Source of the DNA: Erythrobacter tepidarius
Lineage (GTDB): Bacteria; Pseudomonadota; Alphaproteobacteria; Sphingomonadales; Sphingomonadaceae
NCBI RefSeq assembly: GCF_002155695.1
Contig: NZ_MUYJ01000003.1
Span: forward strand, 186,001 to 250,000
DNA: 64,000 bases
Direction of reading: 5' to 3'
The position numbers were made by a program, and so were the translations under genes. The notes below the pieces were generated by a model. It worked only from the letters and a program-made list of their open reading frames with translations. It was not told the origin of the DNA and did no database searches. Below are positions 1-9,645 of the stretch, piece by piece. Position 1 is the first letter of the stretch. Every line of letters starts with the position of its first letter.

Positions 1-630
1 CTTGCCGAAAGGCCCGGCCAAATCGAGTGCGCCAAGGCCGGTGGTCACGGTCCGCACCAGCGGACGCAGCCGCCAGACCAGATGATCATCGCCGCGACCA
101 GCTCGTCTTGCGGAAATCTGCCAGTCGGTCTCACCGTCAGGCGCGGCCAGCGAATCCAGCGACCCCGCTCCGTCGCGCCAGGCATCGCGTGCGAGCCGGG
201 CGAGCGCCTCCACCCCCTCACGCCCGAACGGCAGGGCGGGCGGCGCAGCAGCGGCCCCGAAGCGTTCGAGGAACAGGCTGTTGGCGCACACCAGGCGGTT
301 GGCGCGATCGGTGATGGCGATCGCCTCGCCGCTGTGCTCGATCGCCGCGACCGTTACGGTCCAGTCCGGCGAAGCGGGTTCGTCATGCGCGGGCGGCGCG
401 CCGAGCCGATCCAGCAGCAGGCCAGCCCCGAGCAACACCGCGACGCCGAGGACAAAGGCGAGCGCCACCAACCAGCTCGACGTGGCAAAGAACAGCACCG
501 CCGCGCTCGCCGCCAGCCCGCCGCCCAGCACCAGCAGCAGGCTCGAAGAAGGGGCCGGAGCGCGTACGGCCGACGGCTCGTCGACGATCGCGGCAACGCG
601 GTTCAGACCTCGGCGGATGGGCTCGGACAA
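1..630 (-). CDS. Membrane sensor histidine kinase, N-terminal part (CckA-like), cut by window edge
   Basis: Only the first 210 codons are present; the gene runs off the left edge. Reading back from a TTG at 630, the protein has two hydrophobic segments (about residues 31-48 and 55-73), then a PAS-like region starting near residue 90 (WTVTVAAIEHSGEAIAITD, followed by NRLVCANSLFLERFG), as in membrane sensor kinases. No kinase or receiver domain is visible because they would lie outside. The start is uncertain: there is no ATG, and the TTG has only a weak GGGAA upstream. The next gene upstream is a DUF2062 protein followed by smpB. I infer CckA, the cell-cycle hybrid kinase, from the two-TM plus PAS layout and this neighbourhood, but another PAS kinase is possible. 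Confidence 0.6.
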   Translation of the reverse strand, partial: MSEPIRRGLNRVAAIVDEPSAVRAPAPSSSLLLVLGGGLAASAAVLFFATSSWLVALAFVLGVAVLLGAGLLLDRLGAPPAHDEPASPDWTVTVAAIEHSGEAIAITDRANRLVCANSLFLERFGAAAAPPALPFGREGVEALARLARDAWRDGAGSLDSLAAPDGETDWQISARRAGRGDDHLVWRLRPLVRTVTTGLGALDLAGPFGK

Positions 631-694
631 GCGGCGTGTTCCCGTCGTGTGATCAAAGCGCCGGACTCCCTGCGAGCCGGTGCGAGGGGCCCTC

Positions 695-1306
695 CTAATC
701 CGAGCCGAGGCGCTGGTCGAGACGCGCTTCCATTACCCTCAACCGCCGGGCGCGTTTACGCGCCACCACGGCGCGCCACACCCATCCGGAAATGACCCAG
801 CCGAGCAGCGGTGCGACCAAGGCCAGCACCGCGCCGCCCAGCAAAGTCGCCGCGCCCAGCTCGTAGATGGTGGTCAGCATGTCCCACGAGCCATCTGTGG
901 CAGAGGTAGCCGGAAGACTGACGCCCGCCACGTTGAATTGCAACAGGAATTCGCCGATACGATTGGCCACCACCAGCCAGAAGGGCAGCGTGAAGGGATT
1001 TGTGACGAAGGTCAGCAAGGCGGCCAGCGGCACATTGGCACGCATCGGCAGGGCAAGAAAAGCCGAGAGAAAAATCTGCCCAACCGGAATGATGAAAGCG
1101 GCAAACAGGCCGAGCGCGACCCCGCGCGGAACCGAACGGCGGGTAAACCGCCACAATTCCGGGGAGAGGAAGCGATGCGCGATCGGTGCGAGATACTTGT
1201 TATTCGCCATTTCCTCGCGCGTGGGCGTGTTCTTGCGGATGATGTCCATCGCCCAGGTCTTCGAGCGTTTCGAGAGACTTGGGCGTGACGAGGCAGGCCA
1301 GATCAT
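695..1306 (-). CDS. DUF2062 family membrane protein
   Basis: Protein of 203 residues. After a short charged N-terminus it carries the DUF2062 pattern: an RRSVPRGVALGLFAAFIIP block around residues 56-74, then AFLALPMRANVPLAALLTFVTNP and a long hydrophobic pair near the C-terminus, followed by a basic tail (RKRARRLR). DUF2062 proteins are small inner-membrane proteins of unknown function. The start at 1306 has a good GGAG at 1314-1317; an internal ATG at 1249 is an alternative that would remove 19 Ser/Arg-rich residues. The gene lies between smpB and the sensor kinase on the same strand and may be cotranscribed with them. Confidence 0.85.
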   Translation of the reverse strand: MIWPASSRPSLSKRSKTWAMDIIRKNTPTREEMANNKYLAPIAHRFLSPELWRFTRRSVPRGVALGLFAAFIIPVGQIFLSAFLALPMRANVPLAALLTFVTNPFTLPFWLVVANRIGEFLLQFNVAGVSLPATSATDGSWDMLTTIYELGAATLLGGAVLALVAPLLGWVISGWVWRAVVARKRARRLRVMEARLDQRLGSD

Positions 1307-1453
1307 GGACGAACTCCGACACCGCGCACCAGCGCCGGATCAAGCAGGGAAGGGAAACGTGGAATCATCGCAGCCACCATGCGTTTCATATGGGTAGCAT
1401 CCGGTTTCTGACCAGTAGGTGAATCGGTCGCAATCCGGGTCTTTTGCGCTCCC

Positions 1454-1936
1454 CTATCCCCTTTCGCGCATCAACCGCGCCTTGTCGCGCTTCCAGTCGC
1501 GTTCCTTGATGCTGGCACGCTTGTCATGGGTCTGCTTGCCCTTGGCAAGCGCGAGTTCGACTTTGGCGCGCCCCGTACGGTTGAAGTAGATCGACAGCGG
1601 CACCAGCGTCATGCCCTTGCGTTCGACCGCGCCGAGCAGCTTGTTGATCTCGCGTTCGTGCAGCAGCAGCTTGCGCGGGCGGCGCGGTTCATGGTTGAGC
1701 CGGTTGCCGTGGCTGTATTCGGGGATATTGGCATTGATCAGCCATACCTGCCCGTCCTTCACCTCGGCATAGCTTTCGGCGATGCTCGCCTCGCCTGCAC
1801 GCAGCGCCTTCACCTCGGTGCCCTGCAAGACAAGGCCAGCCTCGAAGGTGTCCTCGATCGTGTAATCGAACCGCGCACGGCGGTTCTCGGCGACGATTTT
1901 CAGCTTGTCGAAGGTTACGGGTTTGGGGCGTGCCAT
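1454..1936 (-). CDS. smpB: SsrA-binding protein SmpB
   Basis: SmpB binds tmRNA and delivers it to stalled ribosomes in trans-translation. The 160-residue protein has the usual length and signature blocks: an early [17 protein letters not shown] stretch, [33 protein letters not shown], and the basic C-terminal tail ([19 protein letters not shown]) that enters the decoding centre. It is divergent from the M14-type gene, with a 121 bp gap between the two starts. The tmRNA gene itself was not found in the window. Confidence 0.97.
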   Translation of the reverse strand: MARPKPVTFDKLKIVAENRRARFDYTIEDTFEAGLVLQGTEVKALRAGEASIAESYAEVKDGQVWLINANIPEYSHGNRLNHEPRRPRKLLLHEREINKLLGAVERKGMTLVPLSIYFNRTGRAKVELALAKGKQTHDKRASIKERDWKRDKARLMRERG

Positions 1937-2057
1937 AAGGCGGCGCGATGTAGGCCCGCGGGGACGAAAAAGCGAGGGGGGAAAACGGCCCGCCTTCTTT
2001 GCGCTTTGCCTGCGCCCGGCCTAGGGTTGGGCGTGGGGCATCAGGGAAAGCGGGCGC

Positions 2058-3122
2058 ATGCAGCAGGCCGAACCATTCACCATCGCAGGCGAGCTGCTGG
2101 CACCCGGCACGATGCGCGACGTTGCCTTCACCATCACCACCATGGCGACCGGCACCGCCTCCTCGCTGACGGTGCGGGTGCTGCATGGCGCGAAGCCGGG
2201 CCCCGCGGTCTTCGTCAGCGCCGCGATCCACGGCGACGAGATTGTCGGCACTGCAGTGGTTCAGCGGCTCGCGCAGAGCATCGATCCGATCGCGCTCGCC
2301 GGCACGCTGCTGCTGGTGCCGGTGGCCAATATCTTCGGCTTCATGAACCACTCGCGCTACCTGCCCGACCGGCGCGATCTCAATCGGTCTTTCCCGGGCA
2401 GCGCGGGCGGCTCGCTCGCGGGCCAGCTGGCGCATGTCTTCTACCGCGAAGTGGTGGAGCGCTGCACGCTTGGCATCGACATCCACTCTGCCGCGCTCCA
2501 TCGTTACAACCTGCCGCAAATCCGCATCGCATCAGGCAACAAGCGGCTAGTCGAGCTGGCGATGGCCTTCGGCGCGCCGGTGATCATCGAAAGCCCGCTG
2601 CGCGACGGCAGCTTGCGCGATCTCGCCCAGAAGAACGGGATCGACATGCTGCTGATGGAGGGGGGTGAAGCGCTGCGGTTCGACCGGCTGTCGATCGAGA
2701 CCGGGGTGGCAGGCGTGAGCCGCGTGCTCGCGCATCTCGGGATGATCGAGGCCGATGATGGCCTGACCGAAGTCGGCATTCCCGCGCGCGCGAACAAATC
2801 CTTGTGGGTAAGGGCACCCCGCGGGGGCCTGACCCACCGCGTGCGCAAGAGCGGGGATCCGGTGCGCAAGGGCGATCTGCTCGCCCGCGTGGCCGGCCTG
2901 TTCGGCGAGGATCCGCTCGATCTGGTCAGCCCGATCGACGGAATCATCATCGGCCATGCCACCCTGCCGGTGGTGCACCAGGGCGACGCGCTTTTCCACA
3001 TCGCCGCGATTGCCAACCCCGAACGGGTCGGTGCGCGGATCGACAGCATCACTGATGCGATTCTGGCAAGCGAACCCGAAGGCCCGGCCGAACGCCTGCT
3101 CGACGAAGACGAGGTGGTCTAG
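2058..3122 (+). CDS. Succinylglutamate desuccinylase/aspartoacylase family protein (M14-like zinc hydrolase)
   Basis: Protein of 354 residues with the zinc-carboxypeptidase fold signature of the AstE/AspA family: AAIHGDE at 56-61 (zinc ligands His58 and Glu61), DLNRSFPG at 107-114 (substrate-binding Arg), and DIHS with His143 as the third zinc ligand. MEGG near 200-203 could provide the catalytic Glu. The C-terminal third (about 250-335) resembles the biotinyl/lipoyl-like barrel often fused in this family (VRKGDLLARVAGLFG, LVSPIDGIIIG). Substrate is unknown; these enzymes remove N-acyl groups or cleave amides. An AGGGAAA lies about 9 bases before the ATG. The stop overlaps that of convergent dapA. 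Confidence 0.85.
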   Translation: MQQAEPFTIAGELLAPGTMRDVAFTITTMATGTASSLTVRVLHGAKPGPAVFVSAAIHGDEIVGTAVVQRLAQSIDPIALAGTLLLVPVANIFGFMNHSRYLPDRRDLNRSFPGSAGGSLAGQLAHVFYREVVERCTLGIDIHSAALHRYNLPQIRIASGNKRLVELAMAFGAPVIIESPLRDGSLRDLAQKNGIDMLLMEGGEALRFDRLSIETGVAGVSRVLAHLGMIEADDGLTEVGIPARANKSLWVRAPRGGLTHRVRKSGDPVRKGDLLARVAGLFGEDPLDLVSPIDGIIIGHATLPVVHQGDALFHIAAIANPERVGARIDSITDAILASEPEGPAERLLDEDEVV

Positions 3123-4006
3123 GCCGGCAGCACCCCTGCCAGCACCAGCGCCTCGTCCACCGCTTTCTTCGCTTCGGGCGAACATTCGACCAGCGGCAGG
3201 CGCACTTCCGGCTCGATCCAGTCGTGAACGCGGCTCAAGGCATACTTCACCGGTGCGGGCGAAGCGTCGGAGAACATCGCGTAGTGCAGTGGGAACAGCC
3301 GGTCGTTCAGCTGGCGCGCCTTCTCCAGATCGTTCGCCGCGATCGCCTCGTGGAATTCGGCGCACAGCTTGGGGGCGACATTCGCCGTCACCGAGATGCA
3401 CCCGCGCCCGCCGGCCGCAGCGTGTGGCAACCACAGCTCGTCATTGCCCGAAAGCTGGCAGAATTCACGCCCGATACCCATGCGGTGATCGGCCACGCGC
3501 GACAGGTCTCCCGAAGCATCCTTGATGGCGATGATCCGGTCGGGATACTTGTTGACCAGCGCCACCACCGTCTCGTCTTCCAGATCGGTCACGGTGCGGC
3601 TGGGGACATTGTATAGCACGATGGGCAGGTCGCTATTCTCGGCCAGAAAGCTGAAATGGGCGATCAGCCCGCGCTGGCTCGGGCGGTTGTAATAGGGCGC
3701 AACGCACAGGCCCGCCGCCGCCCCTGCCTTGCGCGAGAAATTCATGTGGAGAAGCGCATTGCGCGTGTCGTTCGAGCCGCAGCCCGCAATCACCGGCACG
3801 CGCCCTGCCGCCTGCTCGATGCACACCTCGATCACACGATGATGTTCGGCATTGGAGAGCGTCGAGGCCTCGCCGGTCGTGCCGCAGGGCACCAGCGCAG
3901 CACTGCCGTTTTCGATTTGCCAATCGACCAGGCGCCGAAAGGCCGCCTCGTCAAACGTCCCGCCGCGAAAAGGAGTCACCAGAGCGGGTATCGAACCGCT
4001 GAACAT
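3119..4006 (-). CDS. dapA: 4-hydroxy-tetrahydrodipicolinate synthase
   Basis: DapA condenses pyruvate with aspartate semialdehyde, the first committed step to lysine and diaminopimelate for peptidoglycan. At 295 residues it has normal length. Key residues are visible: GTTGE at 42-46 (pyruvate-carboxylate binding), Tyr132 in LYNVPSRT, and the Schiff-base Lys162 in IAIKDASGD. The gene is divergent from the lytic transglycosylase and convergent with the M14-type gene, with their stop codons overlapping. An AGGA sits upstream of the ATG. Confidence 0.97.
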   Translation of the reverse strand: MFSGSIPALVTPFRGGTFDEAAFRRLVDWQIENGSAALVPCGTTGEASTLSNAEHHRVIEVCIEQAAGRVPVIAGCGSNDTRNALLHMNFSRKAGAAAGLCVAPYYNRPSQRGLIAHFSFLAENSDLPIVLYNVPSRTVTDLEDETVVALVNKYPDRIIAIKDASGDLSRVADHRMGIGREFCQLSGNDELWLPHAAAGGRGCISVTANVAPKLCAEFHEAIAANDLEKARQLNDRLFPLHYAMFSDASPAPVKYALSRVHDWIEPEVRLPLVECSPEAKKAVDEALVLAGVLPA

Positions 4007-4099
4007 TGCTTTCGTCCTGCCTTCATCGTTAAGCTGCCTGCGGGAAAGGCGCTTGCCCCGCTTGCTTGTTCAGCGCCTACTAAGGAGCCGATCGGCACA

Positions 4100-6070
4100 A
4101 TGTCCAGCATGGTCGACACGCTGTTGCCAAAGACCCGCCGTTTCGCGCTGACCGCGGCGATGCTGGCGTTGGCGGCAAGCGCCGGGACCTTGGCCGCGCA
4201 GAGCTGGGGACAGGGGGCCGATACGGGCAATCTTGTCGCTCGCCAGCCGGGCGCAATGGGCGCCGCGCTGGCGCGCTGGGAAACCTTGCAGGCAAGCCGC
4301 GAGATGCGCTTTGTCGACTATGCCAGCTTCGTGCTCGCCTATCCCGATTTCCCGCGCACGGACATCCTGCGCCTGCGGGCGGAGAAGGCGCTTGAGCGCG
4401 ATGCGCCTTCGCAGACCGAAGTGCTCGCCTATTTCGACAGCCAGCCGCCGCTGACCAATCCGGCACGGGCGCGCTATGCGCTCGCGCTGGCTGCGGCGCA
4501 GCGGCCCGAGGCCTTCGAGCAAGCCCGCAAGGCCTGGCGCGGCGGGTCGATGGAAGATGCGGTCGAGCTTTATCTCTCGGAGCTTTACCGCGCTCGGTTC
4601 ACGCCCGCCGATCACGCCGCGCGGATCGATGCGCTGCTGTGGCAGGAGCAGGCCGACGCCGCCTCGCGCCAGCTGATCAATCTGGCCGAGGCTGATCGCC
4701 CGCTTGCTCTGGCCCGCCTCGCGCTGCTGCGCGGCAGCCACCCGACCGCCGCCGGGATCACCCCGCCGGCCAGCGCGATGTCCGATCCAGGCTTCGTGTT
4801 CAATCTCGTCAATTACCTGCGCGCCACCGGCCAGTCCGGCGAGGCGATCAGGGTGCTGACCACCGGCCCCCGGTTCGATCGTCCGGCGCTCGACCCCGAA
4901 GAATTCATCGGCGATATGCTGGCCCTCGCCAAGGCAGGCAGTGCCCGCGATGCGGTGCAGATCGCCAGCCGGGTCGATGACCTGTTCGCGCCGGGCAGCG
5001 ATATCTCCCAGGGCAGTTTCGCCCTGCGCGACCGTTACACCGATCTGATGTGGATCGGCGGCACCAACGCGCTGTGGCGACTGCGCGACGGCGCTCTGGC
5101 CGCTCCGCTGTTCCAGCGTTATGGCGATGCCGCGCGGACCCCGCTGACCAAGGCCAAGGGCTATTACTGGGCCGGTCGCGCGATGCGGCAGGCCGGGAAC
5201 GAAGCGGCCGCGCGAGCCTATTTCGAGAGCGCAGCGGCCTATCCGCACTACTATTACGGTCAGCTGGCGATTGCTGCGCTGGGGCGTGACATGCCAGCCT
5301 TCGAGCCGCTGCCCGAGGTCTCCATCAGCGCCGCTGAGCGCGCCGCCTTCGAGGGCAGCGCGCTGGTGCAGGCGATCCGCGCCATCGCGCGCGAACGGCG
5401 CGACTGGCGCACCGAGCGACGCTTCTTCGAGGCGCTGGGCGATCAGGCCGACACACCGCAGGAGCTTACCATGGCCGCCCAGCTCGCTGCCGAAACCGGG
5501 CTCGACGAGATGGCGGTGGTGATCGGGATGAAGGCGGGCGAGCACGGGCTTACCCGCTTCGAGCGGATCGGTTTTCCGACGATCGCCACGCCGGTGGTCA
5601 ACGACTGGACGATGGTGCATGCGATCAGCCGGCAGGAAAGCGAGTTCGATCGCACCCGCGTCAGCCACGCCGGCGCGCGCGGCGTGATGCAGCTGATGCC
5701 GGGCACCGCGCGCGAGCAGGCCGGCAAGCTCGGGATGCAGTATCTCTCGGCAGATCTCACGGGTTCGCCAAGCTACAACATTCGGCTGGGCGATGCCTAT
5801 TTCGCGCGCATGATGAACTACTACGGCGGCGCCTATCCCCTCGCCGTGGGCGCCTACAACGCCGGGCCTGGCCGCGTGAACGAGTGGTTGCGGCTGAACG
5901 GCGATCCGCGCAAGGGCGAAATCGACTGGGTGACCTGGGTCGAGAAGATCCCGTCCAATTTCGAGACGCGCTATTACATCATGCGGGTAATCGGCAACGC
6001 CGTGACCTATTCCCACCTCTATCCTCAGCAAGCCGGATTACCGCGCCCGATCAACACCTTCCTGCGGTGA
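4100..6070 (+). CDS. Soluble lytic murein transglycosylase (Slt-type, GH23)
   Basis: Exported peptidoglycan lyase that cleaves between MurNAc and GlcNAc to leave 1,6-anhydro ends. The 656-residue protein starts with a signal peptide (basic KTRR, then a hydrophobic run ending in GTLAAQS). The central part is a long alpha-helical superhelix typical of Slt70-like enzymes. The C-terminal SLT domain shows AISRQESEFD with catalytic Glu at about 513, GVMQLMPGTA, and AVGAYNAGPGRV. I chose the ATG at 4100 because AAGGAG lies at 4082-4087; the open frame further upstream covers the divergent promoter region and is not coding. greB follows after 10 bp. Confidence 0.93.
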   Translation: MSSMVDTLLPKTRRFALTAAMLALAASAGTLAAQSWGQGADTGNLVARQPGAMGAALARWETLQASREMRFVDYASFVLAYPDFPRTDILRLRAEKALERDAPSQTEVLAYFDSQPPLTNPARARYALALAAAQRPEAFEQARKAWRGGSMEDAVELYLSELYRARFTPADHAARIDALLWQEQADAASRQLINLAEADRPLALARLALLRGSHPTAAGITPPASAMSDPGFVFNLVNYLRATGQSGEAIRVLTTGPRFDRPALDPEEFIGDMLALAKAGSARDAVQIASRVDDLFAPGSDISQGSFALRDRYTDLMWIGGTNALWRLRDGALAAPLFQRYGDAARTPLTKAKGYYWAGRAMRQAGNEAAARAYFESAAAYPHYYYGQLAIAALGRDMPAFEPLPEVSISAAERAAFEGSALVQAIRAIARERRDWRTERRFFEALGDQADTPQELTMAAQLAAETGLDEMAVVIGMKAGEHGLTRFERIGFPTIATPVVNDWTMVHAISRQESEFDRTRVSHAGARGVMQLMPGTAREQAGKLGMQYLSADLTGSPSYNIRLGDAYFARMMNYYGGAYPLAVGAYNAGPGRVNEWLRLNGDPRKGEIDWVTWVEKIPSNFETRYYIMRVIGNAVTYSHLYPQQAGLPRPINTFLR

Positions 6071-6080
6071 TTTCCCAGCC

Positions 6081-6563
6081 ATGACGACCAAGTCCGGTCC
6101 GCCGATCACGCCTGCGGGCTATGCTGCGCTCAAGGCGCGCTATGATCACCTGCTGTCGACCGAACGCCCGGCGATCGTCGAGATCGTCAGCTGGGCGGCC
6201 GGCAATGGCGACCGTTCGGAGAACGGCGACTACCTTTATGGCCGCAAGAAGATGCGCGAAATTGACCGCGAACTGGCCCATCTTGCGCGCCGCATGAAGG
6301 TGCTGCGCGTGATCGATCCGGCCACTCAGGTGGACCGCAGCCGCGTGTTCTTCGGTGCGCGGGTGACCATCGCCGACGAGAATGACAATCGCCAGACCAT
6401 CCAGTTGGTCGGCGACGATGAACAGGATGCCGCCAAAGGACGCATCGGCTGGAGCGCCCCCTTGGCGCGCGCGCTGCGCGGTGCGAGCGTGGGCGATGTC
6501 AGAATTGTGAGCCTTCCCTCAGGCTCGCGCGCGTGGGAAGTCATGGCGATCGACTATGACTAG
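6081..6563 (+). CDS. greB: Transcription elongation factor GreB
   Basis: Gre factors enter the RNA polymerase secondary channel and stimulate transcript cleavage in backtracked complexes. The 160-residue protein has the N-terminal coiled-coil with the tip region GNGDRSENGDYLYGRK (acidic D/E at the tip), then the KMREIDRELAHLARR helix and a C-terminal FKBP-like domain (FFGARVTIADEN, GRIGWSAPLARALRGASVGD). YLYGRKKMREIDREL is characteristic of GreB rather than GreA. It lies 10 bp after the lytic transglycosylase, probably in one transcript, and overlaps the next gene by 8 bp. Confidence 0.93.
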   Translation: MTTKSGPPITPAGYAALKARYDHLLSTERPAIVEIVSWAAGNGDRSENGDYLYGRKKMREIDRELAHLARRMKVLRVIDPATQVDRSRVFFGARVTIADENDNRQTIQLVGDDEQDAAKGRIGWSAPLARALRGASVGDVRIVSLPSGSRAWEVMAIDYD

Positions 6564-7017
6564 GTTTCTCCCCCTCGCCCTGCTGCTCGCTGCCGCGCCG
6601 CTCGCCGCGCGCGAGAGCCTTGGCGTCTATGATAATTGGGCGGCGTTCAAGGATGCTTCGCCCGCACGCTGCTATGCGATCGCCAAGGCGCAGGGGAAGC
6701 TGCGTGCGCCAGCCTATGCCACGGTTTCCACCTGGCCCGGCAAGGGCGTGCGCGGGGCGGTGCATATCGTCCTCAGCCGCGAGGTTCCGGCCAAGGCCGC
6801 CGTCCGCCTCGCGGTAGGCGACAGGCGCTTCACCCTCGTCACCAAGGGCCGCAACGCCTGGGCCGCCGACGCGCGGGAAGATGCCGCAATCATCGCCGCG
6901 ATCCGCTCGGCCGCCCGCATGAGCGTATCGGGCGGCGGCTTCACCGACCGCTACACCCTAGCCGGAGCCGCAACCGCCATCGATGCGGCCCTGGTGGGGT
7001 GCGCCCGGCGCAGCTGA
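6556..7017 (+). CDS. Small exported protein, weakly IalB-like
   Basis: Protein of 153 residues with a clear signal peptide ([19 protein letters not shown]). The mature part has WAAFKD, an early Cys (ARCYAIA) and a late Cys (VGCARRS) that could form a disulfide, plus repeated beta-type segments ([24 protein letters not shown]). The spacing loosely recalls invasion-associated locus B proteins, a periplasmic family of unclear function; I cannot confirm membership by eye. It overlaps greB by 8 bp, so it is translationally coupled, and rlmN follows 40 bp downstream. Confidence 0.75.
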   Translation: MTRFLPLALLLAAAPLAARESLGVYDNWAAFKDASPARCYAIAKAQGKLRAPAYATVSTWPGKGVRGAVHIVLSREVPAKAAVRLAVGDRRFTLVTKGRNAWAADAREDAAIIAAIRSAARMSVSGGGFTDRYTLAGAATAIDAALVGCARRS

Positions 7018-7057
7018 CTGGTCAAATGTCCAAAGCGCGACTATACGCCCCCCACCC

Positions 7058-8317
7058 ATGGCCGATACCGCACTCATGACCATTCCGGGCCTCGTCGACC
7101 CGGTTCCCACTGCGCGCGAGATCACGCCGCGCGCGGATGGCCGCATCGACCTCGTCGGCCTGCCGCGCCAGCGCATCCGTGAGCTGTTCGAGCAAGCCGG
7201 GCTCGAGACGAGAGCCGCCAAGCTGCGCGCCAAGCAGGTGTTCCACTGGATCTACCATCGCGGCCTGACCGATTTCGCGGCGATGACCGACATCGCCAAG
7301 CCGATGCGCCCGTGGCTGGCGGAGCGTTTCGTGATCGGGCGACCGGAGGTGGTTGAGGCCCAGCACTCGGTCGACGGCACCCGCAAGTGGCTGCTGCGCA
7401 CCGCCGACGGGCACGATTTCGAGATGGTCTTCATTCCTGACGAGACGCGCGGCACGCTGTGCGTATCCTCGCAGGTCGGCTGCACCCTCACCTGTTCCTT
7501 CTGCCACACCGGCACGATGAAACTGGTCCGCAACCTAACACCCGGCGAGATTGTCGGTCAGGTGATGCTCGCGCGCGATGCGCTGGGCGAATGGCCGCGC
7601 GGCAGCATGGCGAGTGACGCCGACCTGATCGACGAGGATGACGAGGCGGGCCACTACACCGCCGATGGCCGCCTGCTCACCAACATCGTGATGATGGGCA
7701 TGGGCGAGCCGCTTTATAACTTCGAACACGTGCGCGATGCGCTGAAGCTGGTGATGGACGGCGATGGTCTCGCCCTCTCCAAGCGCCGCATCACGCTTTC
7801 CACCAGCGGCGTTATCCCGATGATGCAGCGTTGCGGCGAGGAGATCGGGGTCAACCTTGCGGTATCGCTCCATGGCGTGCGCAAGGAGGTGCGCGACGAG
7901 CTTGTCCCGCTCAACAAGAAGTATGGCATCGAGCAGCTGCTTGAGGCCTGTGCCGAATATCCCGGTGCAAGCAACGCCCGGCGCATCACCTTCGAATATG
8001 TGATGATCAAGGACAAGAACGACAGCGACGACGACGCGCGCGAGCTGGTCCGCCTGCTCAGGGCATACAAGCTGCCGGCCAAGGTCAACCTCATCCCCTT
8101 CAACCCCTGGCCAGGCACAGCCTACGAGACCTCGACACCCGAACGTATCCGCCGCTTTTCGGAAATCGTGTTCGAAGGCGGCTTTTCCGCCCCGGTTCGC
8201 ACCCCGCGCGGGCGTGATATCGACGCTGCCTGCGGCCAACTGAAAACGGCCGCCGAAAGGAAGTCGCGTGCCCAGCGCGACCGCGAGGCAGCGGCAGCGG
8301 CTGCGGCGCTCGATTGA
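7058..8317 (+). CDS. rlmN: Dual-specificity 23S rRNA/tRNA adenine C2-methyltransferase RlmN
   Basis: Radical-SAM enzyme that methylates C2 of A2503 in 23S rRNA and A37 in some tRNAs. The 419-residue protein carries the cluster motif CTLTCSFC (Cys142, Cys146, Cys149), a glycine-rich [14 protein letters not shown]-contact block, and the methyl-carrying Cys392 in AACGQL. An acidic insertion near residues 183-200 ([12 protein letters not shown]) is usual for alphaproteobacterial copies. No clear ribosome binding site precedes the ATG at 7058; an in-frame ATG at 7076 is an alternative. The C-terminal tail is Arg/Ala rich. Confidence 0.96.
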   Translation: MADTALMTIPGLVDPVPTAREITPRADGRIDLVGLPRQRIRELFEQAGLETRAAKLRAKQVFHWIYHRGLTDFAAMTDIAKPMRPWLAERFVIGRPEVVEAQHSVDGTRKWLLRTADGHDFEMVFIPDETRGTLCVSSQVGCTLTCSFCHTGTMKLVRNLTPGEIVGQVMLARDALGEWPRGSMASDADLIDEDDEAGHYTADGRLLTNIVMMGMGEPLYNFEHVRDALKLVMDGDGLALSKRRITLSTSGVIPMMQRCGEEIGVNLAVSLHGVRKEVRDELVPLNKKYGIEQLLEACAEYPGASNARRITFEYVMIKDKNDSDDDARELVRLLRAYKLPAKVNLIPFNPWPGTAYETSTPERIRRFSEIVFEGGFSAPVRTPRGRDIDAACGQLKTAAERKSRAQRDREAAAAAAALD

Positions 8318-8369
8318 CGCATTTGCGCGCCGGGCGTAACCTGCCTCCACCTGCAATCGGAGGAAGAGC

Positions 8370-8936
8370 GTGGCCTTTTCGGTGTCCAGGGCAGCCATGA
8401 TCACCGGTGCGCTTGCCTTCGCAACCCTCTCGCTTCCGGCGCAGGCACAGCTTGGCGGCCTGTTCGACAGCACCCGGCGCGGCGCGGAAAAGGCCGACAA
8501 TTGCGGCAAGGGCAAGAAGGGGGATCGCGGGCGCGGCGCGCTGGGTGGATTGCTCGGCGGCGCGGTTGGCGAATTGGCGCGCCGGGCGGGGATATCCTCG
8601 TGGGTGCCGGTTCCCGAGTTTTCCGACCAGCTGACCGAGAGCATTGCCTGCCGCCTCGATCCCGAAGAGCAGAGGCAGGCGGCCGAAGCCACGCTGGAGG
8701 CCACCCGCACCGATGGCGAGGGCGCCGTCCCCGCAGTCGGCGCAAGCGCGGCCTGGACTTCGCGCACGCGCGAGAATGTCAGCGGCACCTCGACTGTCAC
8801 CTCGCGCGATGCCGCGCGCGGCGATCTCGACTGCATCACCGTCACCGATGTCATCATCATCGAGGGCGAGGAAACCCGCGCCGAGAAGCGCATGTGCCGT
8901 GCGCCGGGTTCGGCGCGTTATTCCATCATCGCGTGA
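8370..8936 (+). CDS. Exported protein of unknown function
   Basis: Starts with GTG at 8370, supported by GGAGG at 8359-8363. The 188-residue product has a signal peptide ending near AQAQ, then a Gly-rich stretch (GALGGLLGGAVGELARRAG) like a glycine-zipper segment, and a C-terminal beta-rich part with two Cys (LDCITVTDVI and RMCRAPG). TSRTRENVSGTSTVTS and EKRMCRAPG resemble the C-terminus of surface-antigen-like exported proteins of alphaproteobacteria. I do not recognise a specific family. Its TGA overlaps the ATG of the next gene, so both are probably made together. Confidence 0.75.
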   Translation: MAFSVSRAAMITGALAFATLSLPAQAQLGGLFDSTRRGAEKADNCGKGKKGDRGRGALGGLLGGAVGELARRAGISSWVPVPEFSDQLTESIACRLDPEEQRQAAEATLEATRTDGEGAVPAVGASAAWTSRTRENVSGTSTVTSRDAARGDLDCITVTDVIIIEGEETRAEKRMCRAPGSARYSIIA

Positions 8937-9643
8937 TGCGCGCGGTGCGCTCAATCGCGGTGCTGGCCGCGCTCGCCCTGCTAAGCGGGGCAACGAGGAT
9001 GGACCCCGAAAACCCGACCTGTCCGGCCGAGCCCGATTTCGGCCCTGCCAGTGCGATGAGACTGACCCCGGCCGACAAGCACGGCAAGCGCGTGTTGCTG
9101 GCCGAGGGCAATATCGATGCCACCCTCCCCGCCCGGCTCAAGGCTGCCATCGAGGCGGATGATCGGATCGAGGAGATCTGGCTGCGATCGCGCGGGGGGA
9201 ATGCCCGGGCCGGCAACGAGGCGGGCCGAATCATCCGCTCCTATCGCGGAATGCTCACCCGCATCCCTGCCGGCTGGGCGTGCTTTTCGGCCTGCAACTT
9301 CGTGTTCATGGGCGGCGACCGCCGGGTGGTGGAGGAGGGCGGGGTGTTCATGGTGCACATGTTCACCCACACCAACGACCGCGCCTTGATCGACGAGGTG
9401 GTGAGCGAAGGCAGCAAGGCCACGGCCGAACTGATCGGCAGCATCGAGCAGTCCTCGGCGCTGCTCGCGAGCGAGGACAATGATTTTCTGATCCGCATGG
9501 GGATCAGCCGCAAGCTGCTGACCGACATCATGTACAAGCAGCAGGCGGTCAAGAGCGAGGGCAATCCTTCCACCCGCTATTGCCTGAGCCAGGCCGAAGT
9601 GCGCGAATACAACGTCATGCCGGTCGAGAAGCCGGTGCGCTGA
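8936..9643 (+). CDS. Periplasmic ClpP/crotonase-fold protein (COG3904-like)
   Basis: Protein of 235 residues with an N-terminal signal sequence (MRAVRSIAVLAALALLSG). The core looks like the ClpP-fold periplasmic family: a strand-turn LRSRGGNARAGNEAGRIIRS (substrate-groove glycine motif), then WACFSACNFVFMGGDRR with the conserved Ser-Ala-Cys at the helix start where the catalytic Ser sits, and VFMVHMFTHTN containing candidate His residues. Function is unknown. The ATG overlaps the previous stop (TGATG), and a methyltransferase follows after 2 bp, which suggests one operon. Confidence 0.8.
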   Translation: MRAVRSIAVLAALALLSGATRMDPENPTCPAEPDFGPASAMRLTPADKHGKRVLLAEGNIDATLPARLKAAIEADDRIEEIWLRSRGGNARAGNEAGRIIRSYRGMLTRIPAGWACFSACNFVFMGGDRRVVEEGGVFMVHMFTHTNDRALIDEVVSEGSKATAELIGSIEQSSALLASEDNDFLIRMGISRKLLTDIMYKQQAVKSEGNPSTRYCLSQAEVREYNVMPVEKPVR

Positions 9644-9645
9644 AA

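Noticed and set aside
4070..6031. Minus-strand open frame of 653 codons opposite the lytic transglycosylase
   Set aside because: Arg/Gly/Ala/His-rich with no family motif; it is an antisense shadow produced by high GC. The plus-strand gene has a signal peptide and intact SLT motifs.
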